This document shows positions 37,003 to 46,010 of a stretch of DNA of 64,000 bases, in pieces. A program made the position numbers and the translations under genes. The DNA is taken from NCBI GenBank assembly GCA_963843465.1, contig CAWJKP010000002.1, positions 1,426,001-1,490,000 of the forward strand. The letters run 5' to 3'. Source of the DNA: CAWJKP01 sp963843465 (GTDB lineage: Bacteria; Planctomycetota; Planctomycetia; Pirellulales; Thermoguttaceae). The notes below the pieces were generated by a model. It ran no database searches and was not told where the DNA came from. It saw only the letters and a list, made by a program, of their open reading frames with translations. How positions within the stretch are numbered: position 1 is the first letter of the stretch; each line of letters begins with the position of its first letter.

Positions 37003-37415
37003 GAAAAGGGGACAGGCACCTTTTGTGCGAAGCACCCGAAGGGCGGGCACAAACCGAAGGTTGGTCGCGGCAAAAGGTGCCTGTCCCCTTTTCCCGATGT
37101 GGCGGGAAACAGGCATTATAAAATCGCCCCGGCCGCACCGCCAGGGTCAAAGTGCCTGCGGACACCCCAAATCCCGTATTTTCAAGGGGAACCAATCCTG
37201 CGAAAACGGAATGCCGCGACGGCAGGGGCTCCCGTTGTCCGCTTTTCGGTTACGGAAGGATTAGATCGCTGGTTCGCTATCCCGGAGAAAAATTCTCGTA
37301 ACCGTTCACGGGTCGGGCGGGGACTGGTCCATTTTTCGGCCAAAAAGCGCATTTCGCCGCGGGACGTAAGGCCGAAAACATGGACCTGTCCCCTTGGCAC
37401 TGCCGAAGGGGACAT
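37003..37415. repeat. Two inverted repeats in gene-free gap
   Basis: The gap 36952-37427 has no gene. At 37003-37098 AAAAGGGGACAGGCACCTTT is mirrored by AAAGGTGCCTGTCCCCTTTT around about 50 nt. At 37305-37415 GGGGACTGGTCCATTTTTCG is mirrored by CGAAAACATGGACCTGTCCC. Confidence 0.75.
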
Positions 37416-37427
37416 GTGCTGACCACT

Positions 37428-38252
37428 TCATTCCCCCGCCGGAGCTGAGGCCAACTGCTTCAAAGCGTCTAACGCGGCCAGCACTTCGCCGCAGGAGATC
37501 TCAGTCCACCCGGTCAGCTTGTGGGCGAGAATCGCCAGCTTGAAGCTCTCGAAGGCCTCGGCCAAATCGTCCGGCAGCTTGCCCAGATGCTCAAAAGGCC
37601 GCACCGGCTCTACCGGCGAGGCCGGCTGGGATCCTCCCGTCTCTTCCCAAGGCACAGCGCCGGCGGCGCCGCCAGGGCCGGGCGCCTCGCTTTCATCGCC
37701 AAAATCGGGCCCCTCGACGATGCTCATCGAACCCTCGATCGACGACGGCCGCGACGAGATCGCCGAATCCTCGGCCGGGCCGAGATCATCGTCCGGCTCG
37801 CCCGCCGAAAGGCCCTCCTCAGGCGGGCGCTGGCCTTCCGGCCGGCCGAGGGCCTCCCACCGCTGGGCTCGCATCTGGGCCACCGACCAACTGCTCTGGA
37901 CGGCCCCTTCCAGCCACATTTCCGCGTCGGGCCAGTCCAACACGGCCTGGAAATGGCTCCAGTAGAGTCCGTGGTACTGGGCATAGACCTCGCTGAACTG
38001 CTCGTAAACCCGGCGCAAGCGGCCGACGTGTTGCCCGCTGACGCTGCCCACCCGGCGGCTCCAGGCCTCGTCGGAATAGGCCTGTTGCCCCGCGCCGGCC
38101 TCCATCAGCCGTCGCCGCCACTGGGAGATGATGCGGCCCTTCTCCCAGTTGGTCGTGCTGACCAGGCGATTCCAGTGTCCCAGGTACTCGGCAAACGCTT
38201 CCTCGATCAGGGCGGCTGCCGGCCCGGCCATCTCCGCTAGTTCTTCGGCCAC
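37428..38252 (-). CDS. Hypothetical protein, conserved-looking
   Basis: About 274 residues from a GTG at 38250-38252 preceded by GGAAGAA. The only in-frame upstream starts fall in a repeat. An ATG at 38226-38228 is an alternative. The N-terminal half is helical and Trp/Tyr-rich (YLGHWNRLVSTTNWEKGRII, YAQYHGLYWSHFQAVLDWPD, SWSVAQMRAQRWEALG). A low-complexity acidic Gly/Pro/Ser linker and a short helical C-terminus (LPDDLAEAFESFKLAILAHK) follow. No catalytic motif is evident and I do not recognise the family. It is monocistronic. Confidence 0.7.
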   Translation of the reverse strand: MAEELAEMAGPAAALIEEAFAEYLGHWNRLVSTTNWEKGRIISQWRRRLMEAGAGQQAYSDEAWSRRVGSVSGQHVGRLRRVYEQFSEVYAQYHGLYWSHFQAVLDWPDAEMWLEGAVQSSWSVAQMRAQRWEALGRPEGQRPPEEGLSAGEPDDDLGPAEDSAISSRPSSIEGSMSIVEGPDFGDESEAPGPGGAAGAVPWEETGGSQPASPVEPVRPFEHLGKLPDDLAEAFESFKLAILAHKLTGWTEISCGEVLAALDALKQLASAPAGE

Positions 38253-38284
38253 GAGAGGTTCTTCCAGGGACTGCTTTTCAACAA

Positions 38285-38382
38285 GTAGGGTGGGACAAGC
38301 TCGCGTACGCGAGCGCCGGCCCACCAATGCTGACGGCTCTCGGTGGGCCCGCGGCCGCCACGGCGGCCTTGTCCCACCCTAC
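38285..38382. repeat. Family A cloverleaf repeat, 98 bp
   Basis: Left hairpin CTCGCgtacGCGAG, right hairpin GCCGCCacGGCGGC, centre ATGCTGACGGCTCT. The right inner arm has two changes. It lies immediately upstream of the hypothetical gene at 37428-38252. Confidence 0.9.
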
Positions 38383-38559
38383 GATTGCTACGACTGGCGC
38401 AGTATATCAAGAGCGGCAGACCAGTTTCCAGCCAAAGGGAGCCGCGTCTGCGGCGGCGTTGGAGCAAGTGCGGTGCGCCGGAGGAGATGCGACCGATGGG
38501 CCTGACCCGCGAGCCGGCCCGCTCCACTCGCCCGGCCGGGGAAAAGGTGTTCATGAACC

Positions 38560-40639
38560 CTACTTCGAGGGCGCGGCGGCCGGTGCAGCGACGGGAGCCG
38601 GCTCGGCGGCCGGATCGGCCGGCTTGGATTCCGCCGGCTCGGCGGACTGCGGGGCGCGATCGGTGAGGGCATTGCCCGCGGCGGAGGGCGCCGGCGAGAC
38701 GACCCGCAGAACGAAGCGGACTCGATAGGTGGGAGCGGGCTGGCCGCCCAGTTGGCCGCCCAGGGCCGATCCCGGCGGTTGTCCGCTGGCCGACACCGAG
38801 GCCGTGCTGGGCATCAACGTCAGGCCGGCCGTCGGCGGCGCCGCCTGCGGCGTCTTCTCCTGCTCCGCAGCGTTGCCCTGCTGAGACGCGAGGCTTTTCC
38901 GCGGTTCCCCGAGGTTCTGACGCTGGCTCTCCTCCCTAGGGCGATCCGCCACTGCCGCTTTCTGCACCAAGACGGACCGGGGCGACGCGGGGGCCGGGCC
39001 GGCTTTGGCCGCCATGCCTTGGTATTGGATGGAACCGCCCATGCCGAAAGTGGCTGGCGCCGCAAAGCGGCCTTCGTCGACTTGTTTCTGCTTGACGCCG
39101 TCGCTGGCTGCCCGCTCGCCTTGGTAGCGCAGTTGCTTGACCTCGGGCGACGAGGTGACGGAAGGGAAGTCCTCTCGCCGGGCCTTGAGCCGTTGGAGGA
39201 TCGCCCCGAGCTGTTGGGGCGTCGCCTCGACCACGAAAGACCGCGTTTCGGCCACCTGCGCACGCTTCTCTGCGGGGCCGGCGGGCCCGGACTGTTCGAG
39301 CGCTTCGACCTTGGCGGCTGCCGGCCACCTTGTCGGCGTCCTTCTTCGCGGCTTCCGGCAAGCTTCGCCTGTCGCTGGCGTCCGCAGACTTGCCTGCCGC
39401 CAGATGGTCTTCCGCAGCGCCCTGGCCGGCCATGGCGCCTCGCCGCCGGTAATCCGCCAGCTTACCCGAAAGCTGCTGATCGGCCAGCATCTTCTCGAAG
39501 ACGTGTTCGCGGGCCGCGTGCAAAGTGACCTCACACTCCACCAGCAGCACTTTCTTCGCCGCCTCGCCCTTCAAGGCGCGCAGCGAGCCTTTCGCGGGAC
39601 GGGGCGCTGCCGCCGGCGGTGCGGAAGGCATTTGCGGGACACTCTGGAGGGCCGTCCTCGCAAGCTGATTCTCGCCCCCCTTTGCGCGAAGCGCGAGATC
39701 GTCGGCCGCTGCCTTCTCATCCCGACCGCCCGGTGGGGCCGCCGCCGACACGTCGGCTCTTTCGGCAATCTTGGCCACAGCGGGGGCGCCCTTTCCGGCC
39801 TGTCCGGCAGTGCGGAAATCACCGTCGGGCGAGGCAACCGTAGCACCCGGTTTCCCGCCTCCTGCGCCTAAACCCGGAAGAGCGGGCATTTCGGAGGGAG
39901 CCACTCCGCTCGCCATGGGCTGACCGCTCGGAGCGGCCGGCTGTCTGTTGCCGAACGTGCTGCCGGGCACGCCTTCCTCTTCCTCGGCCAACGCGTGGGT
40001 GCCACTGCCGGCTTGTCCGGCAGTGCGGAGATCACGGTTGGGTAAGCCAACCGTGCTACCCGTCTCCCCGGTAGGCAGCGTTTTCCCGGCAGGCGGCGAC
40101 GCCATTGTCGCACGCTCCACCTCGCGGCGGGGAGCGGGCTTCTCGGGAGCGTGGATCGAAGGCGGCTCCTCCACCCTACCGGGCGCCGGGGCCATCGCGA
40201 TCTGTTGGCCGTCGTGGAGCCGCGCGGCAGGCGGGTTGGGTGGACCCGCCTCCCGCAAATGGAGGAACAAAGCCACCAGGAAGATTGCGGCCGCCCACAA
40301 GAGGGACCGCGGCCGAAGAAGCCGTTTCCAGAGATCCCGCCCGACGATCGAGGCGGGCGACGGTACCTGCTCCGGCGGGGGTTCGTCCCTCTCTGGGCGG
40401 ACATCACCGCCAGATAGTATCTGCCTCTCCGCCGCACGCAGCACCCGCTGGCTGAGATCGACGCCCGGCTTGTGGACCGGAAGTGCTTGGAGGGTCGAGC
40501 TCAGGGTCCGCAGCTCATCCAACAATTGCCGTGCCGCGGCGCTGGTCGCCAGCAACTGTTCTACCTGCGCTTGCTCTTGGGCGGTCAATTCGCCGTCGAG
40601 ATAGGCGCTGAGCAGTTCATTTTCCGGCAGATCGGTCAT
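38560..40639 (-). CDS. Anti-sigma factor-like membrane protein (frameshifted)
   Basis: About 693 residues after restoring a GC pair near 39313-39322 (DADKVAGS joins AAKVEALEQSGP). ATG 40637-40639. N-terminal anti-sigma domain LPENELLSAYLDGELTAQEQ without the HxxxCxxC zinc motif, then one membrane helix (SLLWAAAIFLVALFLHL). A long extracytoplasmic part follows with VLLVECEVTLHAAREHVFEK and FVVEATPQQLGAILQRLKAR, similar to planctomycete zf-HC2/RskA-like proteins. Two stretches (LRTAGQAGSGTHALAE and FRTAGQAGKGAPAVAK) look like translated copies of one DNA repeat. It lies downstream of the ECF sigma gene and probably holds it inactive at the membrane. Confidence 0.8.
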
Positions 40640-40676
40640 AGCCACACCCAAAGACGCCCCAAACGCCCCCCACATG

Positions 40677-40737
40677 CGTAGGTTATGCTCTACCATAACA
40701 TCTTGGCGCAAAAGATGTTATGCTAAAGCATAACCTA
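40677..40737. repeat. Family F GTAG hairpin pair (GTTATGCT type)
   Basis: GTAGGTTATGCTCTACCATA, a TCTTGGCGCAAAAGA core, then GTTATGCTAAAGCATAACCT ending A. Other copies are at 22895-22916, 26797-26847 and 45509-45564. Confidence 0.85.
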
Positions 40738-40824
40738 GCGGTAACCTCTCTCACAAAATCTTAGACTCCCGTGCCTGACTTCCAGTTCCCGCCAAATCGT
40801 CGATCATCGGTCTTCCCCGAGGAA

Positions 40825-40996
40825 GTAGGGTGGGACAAGGCCGCCTGGGCGGCCGCCGGCCCACCAGCGCTGATCAGCGGTCGGTGACCAGTGGCTAGGG
40901 ACGCTGGGCTCTGTCAGTACTGACCACTAGCCACCGACCACTAACCACTCTGTTTTGGTGGGCCGGCATCGCTCACGCGAGCTGGTCCCACCCTAC
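40825..40996. repeat. Family A cloverleaf repeat, expanded copy
   Basis: Left hairpin GCCGCCtgGGCGGC, right hairpin TCGCtcacGCGA. The centre is about 90 nt and holds inverted CCAGTGGCTAG / CTAGCCACCGACCAC strings of family E. It lies between the sigma and anti-sigma genes. Confidence 0.85.
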
Positions 40997-41014
40997 TCGA
41001 CTTGTAGTTCCCGG

Positions 41015-41575
41015 CTAATCATCAATCATCAGGACTTCTCGGAGCAGGCCGCGGAGTTGCAACCGGGCCCGGTGGAGGCGGCTGCGGACAGTGCCCAAGG
41101 GCAGCTCGAGGATCTCGGCGATGGTCTCGTAGCAGCAGCCATCGATCTCCCGCAGGACCACCACGGCGCGGTACTCTTCGCTCAGTCCGGCGATGGCCTG
41201 CCGGACCTGGCGGCTGCGCTCCAGTTGTTCGAGGTGTTCGCAGGGTCCGCTTTGCCCATCAGCGGGTTCCTGGCCGCTGGTTTCCCGCCTCTGTTCCAGC
41301 GAAAGGGTGGGGCGCTTCCGGCGGCGCTGGCTGGCGGCCGTGTTGAAGGCGATGCGGTAGAGCCAAGTGTAGAAGGCGCTGGAACGCTGGAACGTTTCCA
41401 ACTTGAGGAACGCCTGCACGAAGGCGTCCTGGACCACGTCCAAGGCGTCCTCGGCGCTGCCGACGACGTGGACGATCGTGTTGTAAAGGCGATCCTGGTA
41501 CTTTTCCACCAGTTGTCCGAACGCCGCCGAGCGACCCCGTAAGGTCTCATCGATCAGTTGGGCATCGTCGATCAC
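41015..41575 (-). CDS. ECF RNA polymerase sigma factor
   Basis: 186 residues from a GTG at 41573-41575. Longer starts up to 41701 (TTG) remain possible, since no clear Shine-Dalgarno marks the GTG. Sigma region 2 is LVEKYQDRLYNTIVHVVGSA and DALDVVQDAFVQAFLKLETF, with core-binding and -10 recognition helices. Region 4 is LSEEYRAVVVLREIDGCCYE and TIAEILELPLGTVRSRLHRA, the HTH contacting -35. Length matches sigma-E/ECF proteins. The anti-sigma-like gene lies 375 bp downstream on the same strand, with two palindromic repeats between. Confidence 0.92.
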   Translation of the reverse strand: MIDDAQLIDETLRGRSAAFGQLVEKYQDRLYNTIVHVVGSAEDALDVVQDAFVQAFLKLETFQRSSAFYTWLYRIAFNTAASQRRRKRPTLSLEQRRETSGQEPADGQSGPCEHLEQLERSRQVRQAIAGLSEEYRAVVVLREIDGCCYETIAEILELPLGTVRSRLHRARLQLRGLLREVLMIDD

Positions 41576-41756
41576 AGGAGGTTCACCGTTCCGCCGCGCC
41601 AAGGCTGCGCCGAAAGTTCCCCGGCCGCCGACAGCCTTCCGGGAAACGGGCGATCCTCCGGCGGGTATCTCCTTATGATCCCGTACCCGCGCGGTTGTCA
41701 AACCGCCGTTACCAAGCGGTTACGCCGGGCTCGTCCCGGTGGTAATTGATTCGTTT

Positions 41757-41814
41757 TTTGTGGTGCGGGCGTCTCGCCTGCATTTTCCAGGCAGGCGGGA
41801 CGCCTGCACCACGA
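41757..41814. repeat. Inverted repeat (GTGGTGCGGGCGTCTCGCC)
   Basis: TGGTGCGGGCGTCTCGCCTG is mirrored by CAGGCGGGACGCCTGCACCA around a short TTTTC core, giving one strong hairpin between the sigma gene and the next small gene. Confidence 0.8.
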
Positions 41815-41847
41815 AAAGCCTCCGTCAGGTTACTCTAACGCGAGGGC

Positions 41848-42141
41848 TTACGGCTCAACGTCCGCGAGGCTCTCGGCCTCTTGGAAGGGCTCTTCGATGG
41901 GATCGAAGTTGTTGGCCAGGCAATCCTTCTCGGAGAGGAACTTGCAGTATTGGCTGGGGTCTTCCGGCGAACGGCCCAAAAAGGGGTTGATCTCCCCGCC
42001 GCTGAGAAAGCCCAGGTTGTCGCCGCCGGTGAGATCCTCCAAGGTCACGTCCTCGGTCACCTCGCCTGCAAAGCCCGCGGGACGGGGATCGCTCTCAAGG
42101 AAGAGGAGGGTCTCGGTCTTGGGATGCCGGATGAGATACAT
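41848..42141 (-). CDS. Small acidic hypothetical protein
   Basis: 97 residues with a good ribosome site (GGGAGG, 7 nt before ATG 42139-42141). It begins MYLIRHPKTETLLFLESD and includes LTGGDNLGFLSGGEINPFLG. It is acidic, with two Cys residues and no membrane segment. I do not recognise the family. It is transcribed alone and divergently from nothing nearby. Confidence 0.65.
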   Translation of the reverse strand: MYLIRHPKTETLLFLESDPRPAGFAGEVTEDVTLEDLTGGDNLGFLSGGEINPFLGRSPEDPSQYCKFLSEKDCLANNFDPIEEPFQEAESLADVEP

Positions 42142-42228
42142 GTGGGACCTCCCGGAGGTGGTAGGTGAACGGCACGGTCGCTAACCTTCAACACATGGCT
42201 CGTTCGTTACAGGTGGCTGGAGCATCAA

Positions 42229-42263
42229 CGTAGGGCGGGCTTCAGCCCGCCACCACGGCCTTC
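42229..42263. repeat. Family K GTAG hairpin, single
   Basis: GTAGGGCGGGCTTCAGCCCG with CC, a single GTAG plus GGGCTTCAGCCC hairpin. A pair is at 42992-43046. Confidence 0.75.
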
Positions 42264-42323
42264 CCATCGTTCCTCCCGCTCTGATCTTACCCGCTGGAAG
42301 ATGTTGCGTCAATTCGGGGGGAG

Positions 42324-42974
42324 CTAGCCGACCAGCAATACCACCAGCCGCTTGGGACCGTGGGCCCCGAGAATCAGGATCTTCTCGATGTCGGCCGTGC
42401 GGCTGGGACCGGTGATGAAGACGAACTCGCCCCGCAAGGCCGGGTCGGCCGCCCGCCGGGCCACGTCGTCCCAAATGGCCGGCAGATGCTCGGCCAGACA
42501 GTCCACGCCGGCGATCACCACGCAGGCCGGCGGCAGGTAGCAGACGAGCCGCTCTTGCGGCGTGCCGCAGGCGATCATCGCCGAGCCGGTGTCGGCCACC
42601 AGATAATCAGCCTGGACGACGCCCAGCGACAGCTCGGCCATGTTCTGCGGAGTTCCTTGGGAACCCGCCCAGACGATGCGATCGGGGGCAATTTCGCTCA
42701 AGAGCCCCCGGCACAGCGGCCGGTCGACCGCGCCGATGCTGCTCCAGCCCGACGCTTCGGCCAGCTCGGCCAGCTTCCTGCGGGCGTCGTCCATCGAGGC
42801 CAGGCGGAAGGCTTCTCCGTGGACCTCGGCCAGCTCTTGGGCGAACCGGCCGGCCATCGCCTCGGCGCCGGGGTTCTCGCGGGGCCAGACCTGCGGCACC
42901 GGCGGAAGCTCGCGCGGCGGCTCGTGGGCCAGGGCGTTGCGGATTCGGCCGAGGATCGCGTCGCGGCTGCTCAT
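42324..42974 (-). CDS. lutC: Lactate utilization protein C (LUD domain)
   Basis: 216 residues, ATG 42972-42974. LUD-domain protein of the LutC/YkgG family: SSRDAILGRIRNALA at the N-terminus, then VVQADYLVADTGSAMIACGT, LPPACVVIAGVDCLAEHLP and EFVFITGPSRTADIEKILIL ending with GAHGPKRLVVLL. LutABC together oxidise L-lactate to pyruvate; LutC has no cofactor motif of its own. It follows lutB by 66 bp, with a GTAG repeat pair between. Confidence 0.9.
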   Translation of the reverse strand: MSSRDAILGRIRNALAHEPPRELPPVPQVWPRENPGAEAMAGRFAQELAEVHGEAFRLASMDDARRKLAELAEASGWSSIGAVDRPLCRGLLSEIAPDRIVWAGSQGTPQNMAELSLGVVQADYLVADTGSAMIACGTPQERLVCYLPPACVVIAGVDCLAEHLPAIWDDVARRAADPALRGEFVFITGPSRTADIEKILILGAHGPKRLVVLLVG

Positions 42975-42991
42975 GGCTTGGACTCGCGTTA

Positions 42992-43046
42992 TAGGTAGGG
43001 TGGGCTTCAGCCCGCCACGCAAGGCGGGCTAAAGCCCACCCTACAT
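42992..43046. repeat. Family K GTAG hairpin pair between lutB and lutC
   Basis: GTAGGGTGGGCTTCAGCCCG and its inverse ending AAAGCCCACCCTAC. The distal CTA supplies the TAG stop of lutB on the minus strand. Confidence 0.88.
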
Positions 43047-44472
43047 TTCTTGCTTCCGGTGACTGTGGAACTGCTCGCCGTGCTGTCGCCACCAGGCGCG
43101 GAACGAGGGGCCGGGAGGAACTTGCGGCAGCTCTCGGCCGCGGGTCCAGCCGCCCAGCTTGCCGGGGTGCCAGGGGAGGAAGCGGGCCATCCGCACGCCC
43201 AGCTTGACCAGGCCCATCGCCAGCCGGTAGCGCTTCGGCCCGGCCATCATCCAGGCCCAGAGCTTCCAGGTCAGCCGCTCGCCGGCGGAGTTCATCGGCG
43301 ACCGTTCGTTGACCGCGCGGTGACGGAGATGGACCAACTGGTGCGGGATGTCGATCTTCACCGGGCAGACCTCGCCGCAGGCCCCGCAGAGCGAGGACGC
43401 GAAGGGCAGCTTGCCCGCCTGCTCCATGCCCGCCATGTGCGGCGTGATGATCGCGCCGATGGGACCCGGGTAGACCCAGCCGTAGGCCCAGCCGCCCGTG
43501 CGGCGGTAGACCGGGCAGGCGTTCAGGCAGGCCCCGCAGCGGATGCAGAAAAGCGACTGCCTCGCGGCCGGATCGCGGAGGATCTCCGTGCGGCCGTTGT
43601 CCAGGATCAGCACGTACATCTCCTGGCCCGGCGCCGGGCCGTGGAAGAGATGCGTATAGGTGGTCAGCTTCTGGCCCGTGCCGCTGCGGGCCAGGAGGTT
43701 CAAGAACAACGGCAGATAGCTGATCCCGGGGATCACCTTCTCGATCCCCATGATCACCAGGTGGACCGGCGGGGCGGAGGTCGACAGGCCGGCGTTGCCC
43801 TCGTTCTCCACCACGCAGATCGTGCCCGTGTCGGCCATGCCGAAGTTGCAGCCGGAGATGCCCAGGTCGGCGGTGACAAAATCATGCCGTAAATGGCGTC
43901 GGGCAATGGACGTCAACTGCTGGTGCTCGGCCGAAAACGGCTCCCCGAGCTTTTCCTCGAAGAGGCGGCCCACGTCGGCGGCCGACATGTGCAAGGCCGG
44001 CGTGACGATGTGTACCGGCCGCTGGCCGGCCAACTGCACCAGGTACTCGCCCAGGTCGGTCTCCACCGACCGCACGCCCTGCGACTGGAGCACCTGGTTC
44101 AGCTCCAGCTCCTCGCTGACCATCGACTTCGACTTGACCACCGTCTTGACGCCGTGGCGGCGGACGATCTCCAGGATCTGCCGGTTGGCCTCCTCGGGGT
44201 TCTCCGCGTAGAGCACCTTGACGCCCCGGGCGGCGAGGTTCCGCTCGAACTGGGTTAGCAGCCGGTCGAGGTTGGCGATGGCGTACGCCTTGACCTCGTG
44301 GGCCGCCTGCCGCCAGTCCTGGAAATAGGGGATGGCCGCCGTGATCTCGCGGTTGTGCTTGCTGGATCGCTCGGCCGCTTCGGCCAGCGATTTCGAGCCT
44401 GCGGGCTCGTAGAGCCCCCGGTTCTCTTCTTTCAAGAACCGCGCCGGACAGGTGCGGGGAGTCGTGTGACAT
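43041..44472 (-). CDS. lutB: Lactate utilization iron-sulfur protein B (frameshifted at N-terminus)
   Basis: About 477 residues. ATG 44470-44472 starts MSHDSPHLSGA. Restoring a GC pair in the GGCGCGG tract at 44439-44446 joins it to RFLKEENRGLYEPAGSKSLA, as in other LutB proteins. The LUD part holds VVKSKSMVSEELELNQVLQS and GISGCNFGMADTGTICVVEN. Two 4Fe-4S motifs follow: CIRCGACLNACPVYR and CGACGEVCPVKIDIP. The C-terminal tail is helical. It carries electrons in the LutABC lactate oxidation complex. Without the repair, translation could only start at an internal TTG. Confidence 0.9.
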
Positions 44473-44510
44473 AGGAAGCTTCTCTAGGGCTTAGCCAAGC
44501 AAACTACCTT

Positions 44511-44644
44511 TGGAGTGCGGCGACTTGTCGCCGCTTTTTCGGAGTACGTGCCGCCCAAAGGCTACGCGGCAACTCACCTGAAATTTGTCTCCCGATCTCT
44601 TTCGACCGCTCACAAAAAGCGGCGACAAGTCGCCGCACTCCAAA
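44511..44644. repeat. Inverted repeat GGAGTGCGGCGACTTGTCGCC between lutA and lutB
   Basis: GGAGTGCGGCGACTTGTCGC at the left and GCGACAAGTCGCCGCACTCC at the right, around about 85 nt. Each arm is itself a hairpin (GCGGCGACttGTCGCCGC). Confidence 0.88.
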
Positions 44645-44656
44645 ACTTCGCTTGGT

Positions 44657-45445
44657 CTAGGCCGGCGGTTGATCCCATCCGGCGACCAGCAGCTCGGCGA
44701 TGTGCAGGGTGCGGATGTGCCGCGTGGCCGGGTCGCGGCGAAGGATGCCGCCGACGTGCATCAGGCAACTGATGTCCACCGACGAGACCACCTCGGCCCC
44801 GCTGCGGACGATGTTCTCCAGCTTGGTGCGGCCCATGGCGATCGAGGTGCCGGGCATCTTCACGCTGAAGGTCCCGCCGAAGCCGCAGCACTCCTCGACA
44901 TTGGGCAGCTCGCAGTAGGTCATCTCCCGCACGTGTTTCAAGAGCGTCAGCGGCTGCTGGACGATGCCCAGCTCCCGCCGCCCGTGGCAGCCGCTGTGCA
45001 TCGTCACCTTGTGTGGGAACGTGGCGCCCGTGTCCGAGACGTGCAGCACGTCCACCAGGAACTCGGTGAGCTCGAAGACCCGGCGACCCACGCCGGCGAT
45101 CCGGGGGCTGGGATCGACCTGCTCGAAGAAGACCCGGCACATGGCCGTGCAGGAGCCCGAGGGACAGACGATGTAGCGGTACGGGGCGAAGACCTCGCAA
45201 AAGTGCCGGATCACCCGCCGGGCCTCCTCCCAATAACCCGAGTTGAAGGCCGGCTGCCCGCAGCAGGTCTGCTCCTCGGGAAAGACCACCGACACCCCCT
45301 GCTTGGCCAGCAGCCGCGCGGTCGCCTGGCCGATCTGCGGGAAGAACTGGTCGATGTAACAGGGGATGAAGAGGGCCACCTCCTCGCCGGACTTGTATTC
45401 GGGGCACTGCCAGGAGGGCTGGGACGCGTGTGGGGGCTGAGTCAT
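44657..45445 (-). CDS. lutA: Lactate utilization protein A (CCG-domain Fe-S oxidoreductase)
   Basis: 262 residues, ATG 45443-45445. Two cysteine-rich CCG domains: VALFIPCYIDQFFPQIG with EEQTCCGQPAFNSG, and MHSGCHGRRELG with VEECCGFGGTFSVK. This is the LutA/YkgE/GlpC-like heterodisulfide-type subunit. First gene of the lutABC unit (lutA-lutB gap 184 bp, repeat-filled). Confidence 0.92.
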   Translation of the reverse strand: MTQPPHASQPSWQCPEYKSGEEVALFIPCYIDQFFPQIGQATARLLAKQGVSVVFPEEQTCCGQPAFNSGYWEEARRVIRHFCEVFAPYRYIVCPSGSCTAMCRVFFEQVDPSPRIAGVGRRVFELTEFLVDVLHVSDTGATFPHKVTMHSGCHGRRELGIVQQPLTLLKHVREMTYCELPNVEECCGFGGTFSVKMPGTSIAMGRTKLENIVRSGAEVVSSVDISCLMHVGGILRRDPATRHIRTLHIAELLVAGWDQPPA

Positions 45446-45508
45446 TCGTCGGTTGCCGGGAGGCCAGTCAAAGCGCAGTATCCTACGTTATCTCGCGCCG
45501 GTGGGGAA

Positions 45509-45564
45509 GTAGGTTATGCTTTAGCATAACACTCCCGGCGGTTATGCTGAAGCATAACCTACAC
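45509..45564. repeat. Family F GTAG hairpin pair
   Basis: GTAGGTTATGCTTTAGCATA with AC, a CTCCCGGCG spacer, then GGTTATGCTGAAGCATAACC with TAC. It sits between the divergent lutA and YbjQ-like genes. Confidence 0.88.
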
Positions 45565-45640
45565 GGCTACGTTATAGTCGCCGGCCCCGCCGCGTGTCCA
45601 CCGGGCAGGGCCGCGCAAGATGAAAGGAGGATCCACCGCC

Positions 45641-45997
45641 ATGCAAGTTACCACAACGTTCTCCATCGAAGGCTATCGGATCAAGGAGTACCGAGGGATT
45701 GTGCGAGGCATCATTGTCCGGTCGCCGACGATCGTGCAAGGCATTGTCGGCGGCCTGAAGAACCTTCTGGGCGGCCGTATTGGGGCCTATACCGAGATGT
45801 GCGAACAGGCCCGCTCCCAGGCCTACGAACTTCTCATCGAGCACGCCCAGCAAATGGGCGCCAACGCGATCGTGGGCGTCCGTTACGACGCCTCGGAAGT
45901 GGTCAGCAAAGGCTCAGCCACGGAGGTTCTTTGCTACGGCACGGCCGTGGTGATCGAGCCAGTGACCGGACACAACGTGCCGCCCTCGGCCGTATGA
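45641..45997 (+). CDS. YbjQ/UPF0145-family putative heavy-metal-binding protein
   Basis: 118 residues. ATG 45641 is favoured by AAAGGAGG about 9 nt upstream. Matches UPF0145/YbjQ: VTTTFSIEGYRIKEYRGIVR, GGRIGAYTEMCEQARSQAYE and MGANAIVGVRYDASEV. Members form pentamers. A metal-binding role has been proposed for the family but not established here. Monocistronic. Confidence 0.88.
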   Translation: MQVTTTFSIEGYRIKEYRGIVRGIIVRSPTIVQGIVGGLKNLLGGRIGAYTEMCEQARSQAYELLIEHAQQMGANAIVGVRYDASEVVSKGSATEVLCYGTAVVIEPVTGHNVPPSAV

Positions 45998-46010
45998 CCC
46001 GCTGGACGCT

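Noticed and set aside
41576..41701. TTG-started N-terminal extension of the ECF sigma factor
   Set aside because: Extra 42 residues are low complexity and unlike sigma region 1; 186 residues already matches the family.
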